Shown here: positions 1-8,285 of the stretch, piece by piece
Layout: every line of letters starts with the position of its first letter
Position numbering within the stretch: position 1 is the first letter of the stretch
Assembly: GCA_946498265.1 (NCBI GenBank)
Contig: CAMMNR010000005.1
Location: 1-28,583, forward strand
Length of the DNA stretch: 28,583 nucleotides
DNA from: an uncultured Clostridium sp.
Lineage (GTDB): Bacteria; Bacillota; Clostridia; TANB77; CAG-508
Direction: 5' to 3'
Notes under the pieces: model-generated
Told to the model about the DNA's origin: nothing
The model's input: the letters and a program-made list of their open reading frames with translations, nothing else
The model's database searches: none
Program-made: the position numbers and the translations under genes

Positions 1-711
1 CATATTATTATTTTTTATATTACCAGATGTAGAACCATAATAATATGATTGTTCATATCTTTTAGATGATATTGGTACTTTATTTAATACAACACCTGCC
101 AAATTTCCTCCAACATTTTTTATATTTGCAATAACTCTTTTTAAATTTTCCTTTTTAGTTTGTTTACTTGCTGTAACTATTATAGTTGAATCTACTATTC
201 TTGAAATAACAACAGAATCTGTTACTAATTCACATGGTGTACCATCTATTATAACTATATCACTTATCTTCTTTAATTCTTCTAATAAATTAACCATTTC
301 CATTGATGTTAATAATTCAGATGGATTTGGTGGTACATTTCCTGCTGGCATTACATATAAATTATCTACTTCTGTTTCTTGTATATAATCTATATAGTCA
401 ATTGCTTCATCTGAACTTACATCTGATAAATAATTTGAAAGTCCTGGTATTGGTGATACTCCAAAAATTGTGTATTGTCTTCCTTTTCTCATATCAGCAT
501 CAATTAAAATAACATTTTTTCCTGCTTGTGCAAATGTTACTGCTAGATTTGATGCTACCCAACTTTTTCCTTCACCTGGTAATGTTGATGTGACTAATAA
601 TGTTTTTAACTTTCCTTTTGCATTCATAAATTGTATGTTTGTTCTTAATGTTCTAAAAACTTCTGAAACTGGAGATTTTGGATCTTTTTGTGCTATTAGT
701 TCTTTTCTCAT
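1..711 (-). CDS. cpsD: CpsD/CapB-type tyrosine-protein kinase (autokinase), 3' end outside window
   Basis: Cytoplasmic BY-kinase that partners a CpsC/Wzz membrane protein to control polysaccharide chain length and export. I translated 237 codons from the ATG at 711; the frame is still open at base 1, so the C-terminus is missing. Seen: a Walker A motif LPGEGKSW near residues 47-54, a Walker A' motif VILIDADMRKGR near 70-81, a Walker B-like IVIIDGTP near 155-162, and a tyrosine cluster YEQSYYYG near residues 222-229, expected for the autophosphorylated tail. The TAA stop of the upstream cpsC gene directly abuts this ATG, so the two are almost certainly translationally coupled and cotranscribed. 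Walker B reads IIDGTPC rather than the usual IIDTPP. A ParA/MinD-type ATPase is excluded by the neighbour and the Tyr cluster. Confidence 0.9.
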   Translation of the reverse strand, partial: MRKELIAQKDPKSPVSEVFRTLRTNIQFMNAKGKLKTLLVTSTLPGEGKSWVASNLAVTFAQAGKNVILIDADMRKGRQYTIFGVSPIPGLSNYLSDVSSDEAIDYIDYIQETEVDNLYVMPAGNVPPNPSELLTSMEMVNLLEELKKISDIVIIDGTPCELVTDSVVISRIVDSTIIVTASKQTKKENLKRVIANIKNVGGNLAGVVLNKVPISSKRYEQSYYYGSTSGNIKNNNM

Positions 712-1434
712 TTATCTTCTACCTCCTCTTCTTTTGTCTAAAGCTCCTTCTAAATCACATACTGGTATTGATGCTAATACTGGAACTTTAAAGTATTTTT
801 CTATTTCTTCAGCTGTTTTTATTGTTGTGTCTAACATATTTGCTACCAATACATAAACTACTGCAACTACTAATCCTATAAATGCAAATATTATTATGTC
901 TTTTTGATGGTTTATATTTGATGGTTCTTGTGATAATTCTGCTTCATCTACTATGTGAACATTGTTTATATTATAAAATTCTGCAACTTTTTGTATAAAT
1001 ACTTTTGCTGTTTCATTTGCTATTCTAGGTGCATATTCTGGATTTTGTGTTGTAACTGCTATTTCTATTAATTCTGTGTCTTTTACTGCTGTTACTGATA
1101 TGTTTTTTCTTAACTCGTCTTCATTTATATCTATTCCTAAATTTGATATAACTTGACTTAATACGTTTTTACTTTTTACTAGTTCACTATATGTTGATAC
1201 TAGATTTGAGTTTATTGTTATGTCTGTTGCTGTTATTGAGTTTGTTGTTTGTGCTTGTCCTTCTTGTTTTTCTGTTCCTGCTAATAACAATGTTGTTGAT
1301 GATGTGTACATTGGTGTTGTGAATCCTACTGTGTAAATTACTCCTAGTACTATGAATATTAGTACTATTAGTATTATTTGTAGTTTTTTGTTCCAAAATA
1401 GATTGAATAGTTCTTTTAAATCTAATTCTTCCAT
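712..1434 (-). CDS. cpsC: Wzz/CapA-family polysaccharide chain-length determinant and kinase activator
   Basis: Membrane partner of the CpsD kinase; the family sets polymer length and activates the kinase through its C-terminal cytoplasmic tail. The 240 residues show the standard Gram-positive layout: a short cytoplasmic N-terminus, TM1 at about 19-38, an extracytoplasmic coiled domain (about 40-170), a proline-containing segment EPSNINHQKD just before TM2 at about 180-200, and a basic tail ending KRRGGRR. The ATG at 1434 follows an AGGAGG site. It is the first gene after the promoter at 1477-1505 and is followed without a gap by cpsD. Length and topology match the Wzz/CpsC family well. Confidence 0.92.
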   Translation of the reverse strand: MEELDLKELFNLFWNKKLQIILIVLIFIVLGVIYTVGFTTPMYTSSTTLLLAGTEKQEGQAQTTNSITATDITINSNLVSTYSELVKSKNVLSQVISNLGIDINEDELRKNISVTAVKDTELIEIAVTTQNPEYAPRIANETAKVFIQKVAEFYNINNVHIVDEAELSQEPSNINHQKDIIIFAFIGLVVAVVYVLVANMLDTTIKTAEEIEKYFKVPVLASIPVCDLEGALDKRRGGRR

Positions 1435-1476
1435 GAATTTCCTCCTTTTATTTTTTTCTTTGGAATTTACTTTTAT

Positions 1477-1505
1477 AGTATATCGTTTTGTAGCATTTTT
1501 TGCAA
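1477..1505 (-). promoter_or_regulatory. Sigma-A promoter for cpsC-cpsD
   Basis: On the minus strand the -35 box TTGCAA (1500-1505) and the -10 box TATACT (1477-1482) are separated by exactly 17 bp, in the 99-bp gap between the higA-like stop and the cpsC start. The kinase pair can therefore be expressed independently of the thirteen-gene cluster upstream. Confidence 0.75.
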
Positions 1506-1533
1506 GATGTTAATTATAAAGTTTTACATTTAT

Positions 1534-2628
1534 TTAAAATTCTAACTTAATATTAAATGAGTTTAATATTATATCATTATATTTATTATTATCAAATTTT
1601 AATCTACCTGCTAGAATACAAGGATTTATCCCTATTTTTTCAGCAAAATTTATTATGTCTTTTTTTTCAATCTTACTAGTATCTATACTTTTTAGAAAAT
1701 TTTTATATTCTTTTTCATTTATTAAAGAATCTCTCGCAAATTTATCAGCTTTGTATTCTTCGGTTTCTCTTAATATTTGTGCATTTATATCGTTTTCTAT
1801 AGTATATCCATCCATATCTATAAAACACATTTTTTTCCTCCCTTTTATTATGTGTCCTAATTCATGCATAAATGAAAACCAAAAAGTTGATATATTTTTA
1901 CCTCTATCGCTTATTTGAATAAATGGAGTAGTAGAATTCAACCATCTTGCAATACCATAAATAGCTGTTCTTGGCATACTTTTTTCAAAATTTACTATAA
2001 TTCCACATTGATTACAAATATTTATCAATTCCTCTCTTGCTTTAGCTTGATTTGGCATTAATGTAAGTTTTCTTATATCATCTATTTTTGATAATATTTT
2101 TTCCCTATTATATGTTGGAATTTCTGTTTCTCTCGCCTTTTTCAATCCTATTTGTATCCATACCATTAAATTTATAATATCAAAATTTTTTGTATTTGCT
2201 TTCCTACAAGCTACCTTATAATATTCATGTTCTAGACTTTCAACAGTTGTAATTTCCATAAATTTTTTAAAATTATCAACAATTTTTTCTTTATCTTTAG
2301 TATCTTCTACTAGATTTCTTATTACCATTTCTTTATATATTTGCTTAATTTTTGCATATTCTTTTTCTAGTATTTCTTTTTGCTCTTTTTGTTTCAATGC
2401 TTTTCTATAATTAAATTCCAAATTATTCCAAAAAATCGCATCAATATTAAAAATCATTTCTAATTTCATTGCAGTTTCCACTGTTATAACTGCTTTTCCA
2501 TTTAATATTTCATTTACAGTTTTTAAATCCATATTTAATTTATCTGCCAAATCTTGTTGAGTATAATGATATGTTTCTAACAATTCTTTTATGGTCTCTC
2601 CTGGACATAAAATATTCTCTTTATCCAT
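1534..2628 (-). CDS. HigA-family antitoxin fused to an ImmA/IrrE (M78) metallopeptidase domain
   Basis: Predicted DNA-binding antitoxin/regulator with a C-terminal zinc peptidase-like domain. Residues about 10-65 form an XRE/HigA-type helix-turn-helix (YTQQDLADKLNMDLKTVNEILNG, shown in part as TQQDLADKL and TVNEILNG). A helical lysine/glutamate-rich linker follows. Residues about 205-310 resemble ImmA/IrrE, with HELGH at 255-259 and a likely third zinc ligand Glu291 in EEYKADKFA, so the metal site looks intact. The ATG at 2628 has GGAGGTG ten bases upstream. Fusions of this type usually follow a HigB/RelE-like toxin; here only a shortened candidate is present (2634-2789). The promoter at 2815-2843 would drive both. 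It is not a polysaccharide gene and sits inside the capsule locus as an insertion. Confidence 0.85.
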   Translation of the reverse strand: MDKENILCPGETIKELLETYHYTQQDLADKLNMDLKTVNEILNGKAVITVETAMKLEMIFNIDAIFWNNLEFNYRKALKQKEQKEILEKEYAKIKQIYKEMVIRNLVEDTKDKEKIVDNFKKFMEITTVESLEHEYYKVACRKANTKNFDIINLMVWIQIGLKKARETEIPTYNREKILSKIDDIRKLTLMPNQAKAREELINICNQCGIIVNFEKSMPRTAIYGIARWLNSTTPFIQISDRGKNISTFWFSFMHELGHIIKGRKKMCFIDMDGYTIENDINAQILRETEEYKADKFARDSLINEKEYKNFLKSIDTSKIEKKDIINFAEKIGINPCILAGRLKFDNNKYNDIILNSFNIKLEF

Positions 2629-2633
2629 AATGC

Positions 2634-2789
2634 TTACTCACCTCCATAATTTTCAAATGCTTCTAATTGAACTATTCTCAATATTAAATTTTTTCCAGCT
2701 TTATCTCCTATTTCTTTTTTTGCTTCTTTTAAGTTAGTACATATTTTTTTAAGTTTTTTAGTTCTATACTGTATTTCTATTATTGACAC
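2634..2789 (-). pseudogene. Probable HigB-like toxin remnant (C-terminally truncated, start codon damaged)
   Basis: This short reading frame lies between the promoter at 2815-2843 and the higA-like gene. From a possible GTG at 2789 it reads 51 residues beginning SIIEIQYRTKKLKKICTNL, which by memory resembles the N-terminal half of HigB-type 'system killer' toxins (usually about 90-100 residues, starting M-I-x-I-x-Y-x-T-K-K-L). The expected ATG position (2783-2781), well placed behind GGAGG (2793-2789), reads ATA. The frame stops with TAA at 2636-2634 before the conserved C-terminal half, in the region that also supplies the ribosome binding site of the next gene. The GTG overlaps the SD and is a poor start. 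Identification is from recall, without a search; an independent small protein remains possible. Confidence 0.5.
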
Positions 2790-2814
2790 CTCCAGAGTTA
2801 AATATTATGTATAT

Positions 2815-2843
2815 ATTATATATTCTTCTAAATTAGATGTCAA
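2815..2843 (-). promoter_or_regulatory. Near-consensus sigma-A promoter of the toxin-antitoxin-like module
   Basis: On the minus strand TTGACA (2838-2843) and TATAAT (2815-2820) are separated by 17 bp, an ideal sigma-A promoter. It lies just upstream of the short HigB-like frame and the HigA-ImmA/IrrE gene. Confidence 0.85.
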
Positions 2844-2850
2844 TATTTTT

Positions 2851-2869
2851 TATTACTTTTTAAGTAATA
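2851..2869. promoter_or_regulatory. Palindrome, possible autoregulatory operator
   Basis: TATTACTT-AAA-AAGTAATA is a perfect 8-bp inverted repeat centred just upstream of the -35 box at 2838-2843. HigA-type antitoxins bind palindromes at their own promoter, so this is a reasonable operator candidate. It has no T-run on the minus strand and so is unlikely to be a terminator for the upstream flippase gene. Confidence 0.45.
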
Positions 2870-2904
2870 GTTTTTGTTTCATTTAAATAATTTTTTTAAT
2901 ATTT

Positions 2905-4197
2905 TTAATAACTTGAATTTTTCACATCATTTTTACTTAAAATTTGCTTTATTCTTTTACTAATAATACTAAAATCTTCTCTCTTCACACATAAAATATC
3001 CCTTAATTTATTTTTATATAGTCTTTTAAACTCAAAAATGAATACACCACCTACTATTGTATATGAAATCACAGTCGCAATAGCAGCACCATAAATGTTC
3101 CATCTAGGAATAACTATATAATTTATAATAATATTAGATATTGTTCCCACTAATAATGTATTACAATAAAACTTCTGTTTTCCTTTAGCTATAAATAGTG
3201 TACCTATTATTTTACAATATGTCATTGAATATATGCCTGTAAATATAATCACAGTAACATAATAAGCATCAACATATTCTGCTCCGAATAAAATTTGAAG
3301 TATTAATTTTCCAAAGAAAAACATTATTAGAAATACTATTATTAAAAACGTTGATGATATTCGTAATGAAAATTTTACATCTTCAATTGAATCATTTCTT
3401 GCTGTCTTATTTATAATCACTTCTTTGAATATATCAGGTACTATCCATGCATATTCTGCAATTGAAACACCTACTGAATATAATCCAATTAAATATGAAT
3501 CTATGTTTTGCCATGTTAGCATCAAAACATCTATTCTATAATTTATAACAATTAATAAATTAGTTATCATAGGAACTATGCCACTAATAATAATTTCTTT
3601 ATATTCTTTTATTGGATGTTCAACTTTCACTTTCTCTACTTTTCTTTTTTTAATACTTATAAACGTTAAAATGATAATTAGTAATTCTTTTATTGCATAT
3701 ATAATGTATGCTACAATCAAATTTTTTTCCAAAAAAATATATGCAAATATAAAAAGAAGTGCATTTATAAATGCAGATATTATAGCTACTATTGCATTAA
3801 ACTTAAATTCTTCTACTAAATTTATATATCCAATTTCACTTGCTAAAACACATATTGGTGTTAGTATAGCTAGTACTCTTAAATTAAAATCTGTTGATAT
3901 CGTACACAATATCAATCCTAATGAAATATATGTTATAAATTGTATAATTACTAATTTTACAAATATATGAAAATATTTTTTATCATCTTTCCTTTTATAA
4001 ACTGGATATATTGTTGAAATTCCAAAGCCTAATATTACCATTAGAATACTTAGTAAATTAGTTACATATGCATATTCTCCTTTCAGCTCAGGTCCTAAGT
4101 ATCTATTTAGTAATATTATTGAAATCATTCCCCAAAAAACAGTATTAGCTTTTTTTATTATACTAATTATATAAGCATTTCCCATAAGTTTTTTCAA
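2905..4197 (-). CDS. wzx: Wzx-type oligosaccharide flippase (MATE/MOP superfamily)
   Basis: Integral membrane protein that moves undecaprenyl-linked repeat units across the membrane. The 430 residues contain about 12-14 hydrophobic segments along the whole length, with the typical N-terminal start KLMGNAYIISIIKKANTVFWG and a short basic hydrophilic C-terminus. The frame opens at a TTG (4197) eight bases behind GAAGGTG; an in-frame ATG at 4185 is the alternative. It is seven bases downstream of the Wzy gene, the last member of the thirteen-gene run. Wzx proteins diverge strongly, so assignment rests on topology, length and pairing with a Wzy-like gene. Base composition is very AT-rich. Confidence 0.85.
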   Translation of the reverse strand: MKKLMGNAYIISIIKKANTVFWGMISIILLNRYLGPELKGEYAYVTNLLSILMVILGFGISTIYPVYKRKDDKKYFHIFVKLVIIQFITYISLGLILCTISTDFNLRVLAILTPICVLASEIGYINLVEEFKFNAIVAIISAFINALLFIFAYIFLEKNLIVAYIIYAIKELLIIILTFISIKKRKVEKVKVEHPIKEYKEIIISGIVPMITNLLIVINYRIDVLMLTWQNIDSYLIGLYSVGVSIAEYAWIVPDIFKEVIINKTARNDSIEDVKFSLRISSTFLIIVFLIMFFFGKLILQILFGAEYVDAYYVTVIIFTGIYSMTYCKIIGTLFIAKGKQKFYCNTLLVGTISNIIINYIVIPRWNIYGAAIATVISYTIVGGVFIFEFKRLYKNKLRDILCVKREDFSIISKRIKQILSKNDVKNSSY

Positions 4198-4204
4198 AAT
4201 TTTT

Positions 4205-5500
4205 TCACCTTCTTTTTTTATAACTAACTATATATACTATTGCACACATCAAAATCAAGTATTTAAAAAATGGACTTATTACATTAGCCAAATCAGCCCT
4301 ACACATATAGGCATATGTAGGATAAATCCAAATATATTGAATAAATGAATATATGGATTTATTGCTCCTCTTATACATGAATCTTATAAAAAACGCTAAT
4401 ATAACTACCCAAATTACTACACCAAAAATCCCAAAATTTATATATCCTTCTGCTACAATACTAAAACCTAACCCAGTAGTTCTATTCCCCCAAAAAGTAT
4501 TTTTATACCAATATGAAGCGCCTTTTTTCGATATTTCTGGGAAAAAATCTACTATAGGACTCAAAACATCATAAATTAAGGTATCTCCATATTTATATTC
4601 CCACGCTTCTGAGTGATTTAACAAAAAGTTTAAATTATATCCTCCCGCAGCGAAATCAGAGTTAAAAAACTTTACTATAATATTATTATTCTCAGTACCA
4701 ACTGTATTTTCTGATATGTCTTTAACCATAAACATTTTTAGTGAAGAAGAAAAAGTAATTACAATTAAAAAACCTAAAATTAGTGCCATTATTTTTTTTG
4801 TTGATACTTTATAATATACATAATAATACAATAAAAACATGACTGCTGTTCTTAAAATATAATCTCTCTCTCCTGTACATCCCATTCCTATAATCATAAC
4901 TGCTATACTAGTAATTATAATTTTCTTCTTTTCGCTATCTCTTGTTGTTGAATTTAATAATAGAAAGGTAGAAACAATTGGTAATATAGTTGAGCACATT
5001 GAAGATAAAGTAACTAAAATAGATCCTGAATTTGCTATTGAGGATTTATTGGTATATCCTTTTGCAACTATATACATATATCCTAATAAACATATTGCAA
5101 TAATAACAATATAAATTATATATATAGCCTGTTTATTTAACTTTCTTGTAATTTTTTCTATATCATATTTTTCTGGTCTGATATTTAACAATAATATTGC
5201 CAAAATAGCAATAGATAACCAGCTAATTCGCACAAAATTTTCATTTATTATCTGTGGTTCAAAAATATCTACTCCAAATAACTTAATTACTGGATAACCA
5301 ATCTGATAAGCGACAAAAATTGGTAAAAACCATACTTGTGGATGCATAATATTAAACTTATAAGTAAATATACTTATTATACATATACTAACTGAACAAA
5401 CAATGTATAATGATACATTCCAATTGAAAATCCACTGTATTAATGTAGTTACAATAATAGCCATAAACATTATTAAATCTTCTTTTGTTATTGTTTTCAT
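4205..5500 (-). CDS. wzy: Wzy-type O-antigen/capsule repeat-unit polymerase
   Basis: Predicted polymerase joining undecaprenyl-linked repeat units outside the membrane. The 431-residue protein has about ten to twelve hydrophobic segments and one large hydrophilic loop in the second half (about residues 265-345, around SDFAAGGYNLNFLLNHSE), the usual Wzy topology. The start is placed at the ATG at 5500 behind GGAGAGG; a TTG at 5515 extends the frame by five codons but overlaps that SD. It lies between a GT4 glycosyltransferase gene and the flippase gene. The family has little conserved sequence, so the call rests on topology and context; a WaaL-like ligase is the main alternative. Confidence 0.8.
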   Translation of the reverse strand: MKTITKEDLIMFMAIIVTTLIQWIFNWNVSLYIVCSVSICIISIFTYKFNIMHPQVWFLPIFVAYQIGYPVIKLFGVDIFEPQIINENFVRISWLSIAILAILLLNIRPEKYDIEKITRKLNKQAIYIIYIVIIAICLLGYMYIVAKGYTNKSSIANSGSILVTLSSMCSTILPIVSTFLLLNSTTRDSEKKKIIITSIAVMIIGMGCTGERDYILRTAVMFLLYYYVYYKVSTKKIMALILGFLIVITFSSSLKMFMVKDISENTVGTENNNIIVKFFNSDFAAGGYNLNFLLNHSEAWEYKYGDTLIYDVLSPIVDFFPEISKKGASYWYKNTFWGNRTTGLGFSIVAEGYINFGIFGVVIWVVILAFFIRFMYKRSNKSIYSFIQYIWIYPTYAYMCRADLANVISPFFKYLILMCAIVYIVSYKKRR

Positions 5501-5516
5501 TATAATCCTCTCCAAT

Positions 5517-6686
5517 TTATTTTTTGGTAGCTTCTTTTAAAAAATTCTCTCTTCTTTCATCTATAATATTTTTTAAATATATTTTTGATTTATTAAAGTT
5601 TTTATTTGATTGGTTAATCATTTCATTTTTATCGTTTAGAAGTTTTATCGTTATTTCTTCTAATTTTTTATACTGATTTTTATCACAAAGTACATTGTCG
5701 CTTAATAATTCAGGAATTCCCCCAACTCTTGTTCCAATAATTGGGCACCCTCTACTCATTGCTTCTATAACTGCTCTAGGAAGTCCTTCTGCTGAACTTG
5801 GTGCAAATAAGATATCTTTATCATCCATCCATTTATATACCTGTTCTCCTGCTGGTAGTACACCATCAAAAAAAACTTTATCTTTTACATTGTACTTTTC
5901 AGCCATTTTTATCCATTTTTCTTTATCTCCCTTACCTAGGAAGTGCAACTCTACATCATAATTATTACTTATTCCTTTTAATGCTTTTATTGCCATTTCA
6001 TGTCCTTTATACCTAACATTTAAAGATCCAACTAATCCTATCATTATTTTTTTATTATTATCTAGATTTTTAATTTTCTGAATACGTTCTTCTAAAATTT
6101 TTTCATCAACTCTTTCCAAATTTACATTGGAACAACCTATACTATTTCCTTTAGTAGGATATCTTTTTTGTAAAAACTTTTCTGTTACATATATTACATT
6201 TTTTGCATTTTTCACAATTCTTTTTGTTCTAAAAAACATATATGGTGCTAAGATTTTTCCTTTTAAATCTTTTCCATAATTCATCAATGCATCCCATGCA
6301 CACCCTACTACTTCTACAATACAATTTTTATTTAATTTTTTTGCTTCGTAAAAAGCTATACTACCTAATATACTCGGTAGCCTTACAATTACAATATCGA
6401 CACTTGATATAATATTTCTTATTTCTTTTTTTATTTTAGCATTATTTATTATATAGTCGGGAACTGTTTTATAATTTTTAATTGGCTGCATTTGAACTTG
6501 TTCTCCACTTGACATAACTAAAAATTTTGCAATTTCTTCATCGACTTTTTCCACTCTAGTTGACACTATAAGAGAATCACAAATTGTTAAATATCGTCTA
6601 AATACTTTATATGGTAAACCACCATTTGAGTAAAAATTTCCATTGTTTTCTTTCATTACATGGTCATGAAAAAAAGCTCCTTTCAT
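5517..6686 (-). CDS. GT4-family (group 1) glycosyltransferase
   Basis: Cytoplasmic GT-B enzyme expected to add one sugar of the repeat unit from a nucleotide sugar. In the 389 residues the C-terminal half carries the retaining GT4 signature: a GSLNVRYKGHEMAIKAL stretch near 216-232 and an E-x7-E motif in AEGLPRAVIEA near 298-308, followed by GTRVGGIPELL. The N-terminal acceptor domain is less conserved. The ATG at 6686 follows a GAGGGG site; spacing to the upstream acetyltransferase is 14 bp and to the polymerase ATG 16 bp. Donor and acceptor cannot be read from sequence. Confidence 0.88.
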   Translation of the reverse strand: MKGAFFHDHVMKENNGNFYSNGGLPYKVFRRYLTICDSLIVSTRVEKVDEEIAKFLVMSSGEQVQMQPIKNYKTVPDYIINNAKIKKEIRNIISSVDIVIVRLPSILGSIAFYEAKKLNKNCIVEVVGCAWDALMNYGKDLKGKILAPYMFFRTKRIVKNAKNVIYVTEKFLQKRYPTKGNSIGCSNVNLERVDEKILEERIQKIKNLDNNKKIMIGLVGSLNVRYKGHEMAIKALKGISNNYDVELHFLGKGDKEKWIKMAEKYNVKDKVFFDGVLPAGEQVYKWMDDKDILFAPSSAEGLPRAVIEAMSRGCPIIGTRVGGIPELLSDNVLCDKNQYKKLEEITIKLLNDKNEMINQSNKNFNKSKIYLKNIIDERRENFLKEATKK

Positions 6687-6700
6687 TTTTTCCCCTCTTT

Positions 6701-7279
6701 CTATATTTCTTTTATAACCTTTGCTGGTACTCCTGCTACTATTGTATTTGAAGAAACATCTTTAGTTACTACTGCTCCTGCTGCTACAATAGATCTTTTG
6801 TTTATATTAACTCCTGCTAAAATTTTAGAACCTGCCCCTATCCAAACATCTTCGTATATTTTTATTTTACTTAATATACTTTTATTATACTTTATTGGCT
6901 TACTTTTATCATTCCAAGAATGATTAAAAGAAATCATTGATGTATAATGTGCTATTGATACATTATTACAAATTTCTATCTCACCAGTAGCATCTATATA
7001 GCACCCCTTATGAATACTTACATTATCACCAATCGATAGCTTTTCAAATGCTTTTATTTCAACATCTGGTCCTATATATACACTACTACCTACTTTTTTA
7101 CACAATGTTTTTAGTACTATATATCTTAATGCAACTGAATATTTTCTATTCGATCTTTGAAATGAGTTCCACAAAAATATTTTTATTTTTTTTGGAAATA
7201 TTTTTAATATATTTACAAATAAATTTATTAATTTTTGATATTTACTAAATTTTTCTCTACCGCTTTTAACCTCACGCAC
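6701..7279 (-). CDS. Left-handed beta-helix (hexapeptide) O- or N-acetyltransferase
   Basis: Acetyl-CoA dependent acyltransferase of the WbbJ/LacA type. After a basic helical N-terminus (about 1-55), residues about 66-190 are imperfect hexapeptide repeats (I-G-x-x-x-x), with a catalytic-type histidine in SIAHYTSMISFNHSW and the usual end VAAGAVVTKDVSSNTIVAGVPAKVI. The start is a GTG at 7279 seven bases behind AGGAG, which overlaps the end of the epimerase gene. In this position it probably acetylates a sugar of the repeat unit. Since bacillosamine pathways use a beta-helix N-acetyltransferase (PglD), it could serve that step, although it lies far from pglF/E/C and lacks the usual PglD N-terminal Rossmann-like domain. 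Confidence 0.85.
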   Translation of the reverse strand: MREVKSGREKFSKYQKLINLFVNILKIFPKKIKIFLWNSFQRSNRKYSVALRYIVLKTLCKKVGSSVYIGPDVEIKAFEKLSIGDNVSIHKGCYIDATGEIEICNNVSIAHYTSMISFNHSWNDKSKPIKYNKSILSKIKIYEDVWIGAGSKILAGVNINKRSIVAAGAVVTKDVSSNTIVAGVPAKVIKEI

Positions 7280-7289
7280 TTTTATTCTC

Positions 7290-8285
7290 CTATTTTAAAT
7301 ATTTCTTGTACCATTCAATCGCTAATTCTAATCCTTGATTAATATCGTATTTAGGATTATATTTTAAATATTTCTTAGTATTTTCTATATTTGCAAGAGA
7401 ATGTTTTACATCCCCTGCTCTTTCAGGTCCATATATTGGCTTTATATTACTATTTAATAAATCTGCTAATTTATTATATAATTGGTTTAATGTTATTCTT
7501 TCACCATATGCTATATTATATGCTCTTCCACAAGCAGTTTCATCTGCTAAACATGCTTTTAAATTTGCTTCTATTACATTCTCAATATATGTAAAATCTC
7601 TACTTTGTTCTCCATTACCATTAATTGTAGGTTGTTCGCCATTTAGTATTTTTTTTACAAATATAGGTATTACTGCTGCATAAGTTGAATATGGGTCTTG
7701 TCTTCTTCCAAAAACATTAAAATATCTTAATCCTATTGTATTTAAATTATATATTTTAAAATATAATTTTGCAAATTCTTCATCTACCCATTTTGTTAAT
7801 GCATATGGAGATATTTTTTCTCCTTCTTCACCTTCGCATTTAGGTAACTTTGTACTATCTCCATAAACAGATGAAGAAGAAGCATATACAAATCTTTTTA
7901 CTTTATTTTCAACTGCTGCTTGCATCATATTCACTGTTCCTAAAATATTATTTTGTACATATAAAGTAGGATATTTCATTGAACGTGGTACAGATCCAAG
8001 TGCTGCTTGATTTAAAATATATGTCACACCTTTACATACATTTCTACAGGTTTCTAAGTCACATATATCTCCTTCAATAAACTCAAAGTTATCATTTTTA
8101 AAAAATTCCTCTATGTTTTCTTTTTTGCCTGTTGAAAAATTGTCTATTCCTTTTACTTTATATCCTAAATTTAATATTGCTTCTACTAAGTTTGATCCTA
8201 TAAATCCAGCACATCCTGTTACTAGAAATATAGCATTATCATCAAATTTTAAATGTTTATATCCACTTTTTTCTATAGTCTCCAT
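7290..8285 (-). CDS. tviC: UDP-N-acetylhexosamine/uronic acid 4-epimerase (WbpP/TviC-like SDR)
   Basis: Extended SDR enzyme that inverts C4 of UDP-GlcNAc or UDP-GlcNAcA. The 331 residues have the NAD motif TGCAGFIGSN near 23-32, the subgroup signature NQAALGSVPRS near 92-102, the serine run ASSSSVYGD near 135-143 and the catalytic Y151-xxx-K155. The AALGSVPRS signature and the extra N-terminal 18 residues before the Rossmann strand are typical of WbpP/WbgU/TviC rather than GalE. The start overlaps the dehydrogenase gene by 13 bp with GGAGG nine bases upstream. With that neighbour it would convert UDP-GlcNAcA to UDP-GalNAcA, as in Vi-antigen synthesis; whether it acts before or after oxidation is inferred. 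Confidence 0.85.
   Translation of the reverse strand: METIEKSGYKHLKFDDNAIFLVTGCAGFIGSNLVEAILNLGYKVKGIDNFSTGKKENIEEFFKNDNFEFIEGDICDLETCRNVCKGVTYILNQAALGSVPRSMKYPTLYVQNNILGTVNMMQAAVENKVKRFVYASSSSVYGDSTKLPKCEGEEGEKISPYALTKWVDEEFAKLYFKIYNLNTIGLRYFNVFGRRQDPYSTYAAVIPIFVKKILNGEQPTINGNGEQSRDFTYIENVIEANLKACLADETACGRAYNIAYGERITLNQLYNKLADLLNSNIKPIYGPERAGDVKHSLANIENTKKYLKYNPKYDINQGLELAIEWYKKYLK

Noticed and set aside
470..856. 128-codon plus-strand frame
   Set aside because: Antisense to cpsD and cpsC, which have clear motifs; no SD.
2851..2869. Terminator of the wzx gene
   Set aside because: The hairpin has only A/T-rich arms and no U-run in the minus direction; an operator is a better reading.
5501..5515. 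Five-codon N-terminal extension of the Wzy gene from a TTG at 5515
   Set aside because: It overlaps the GGAGAGG site that serves the ATG at 5500.
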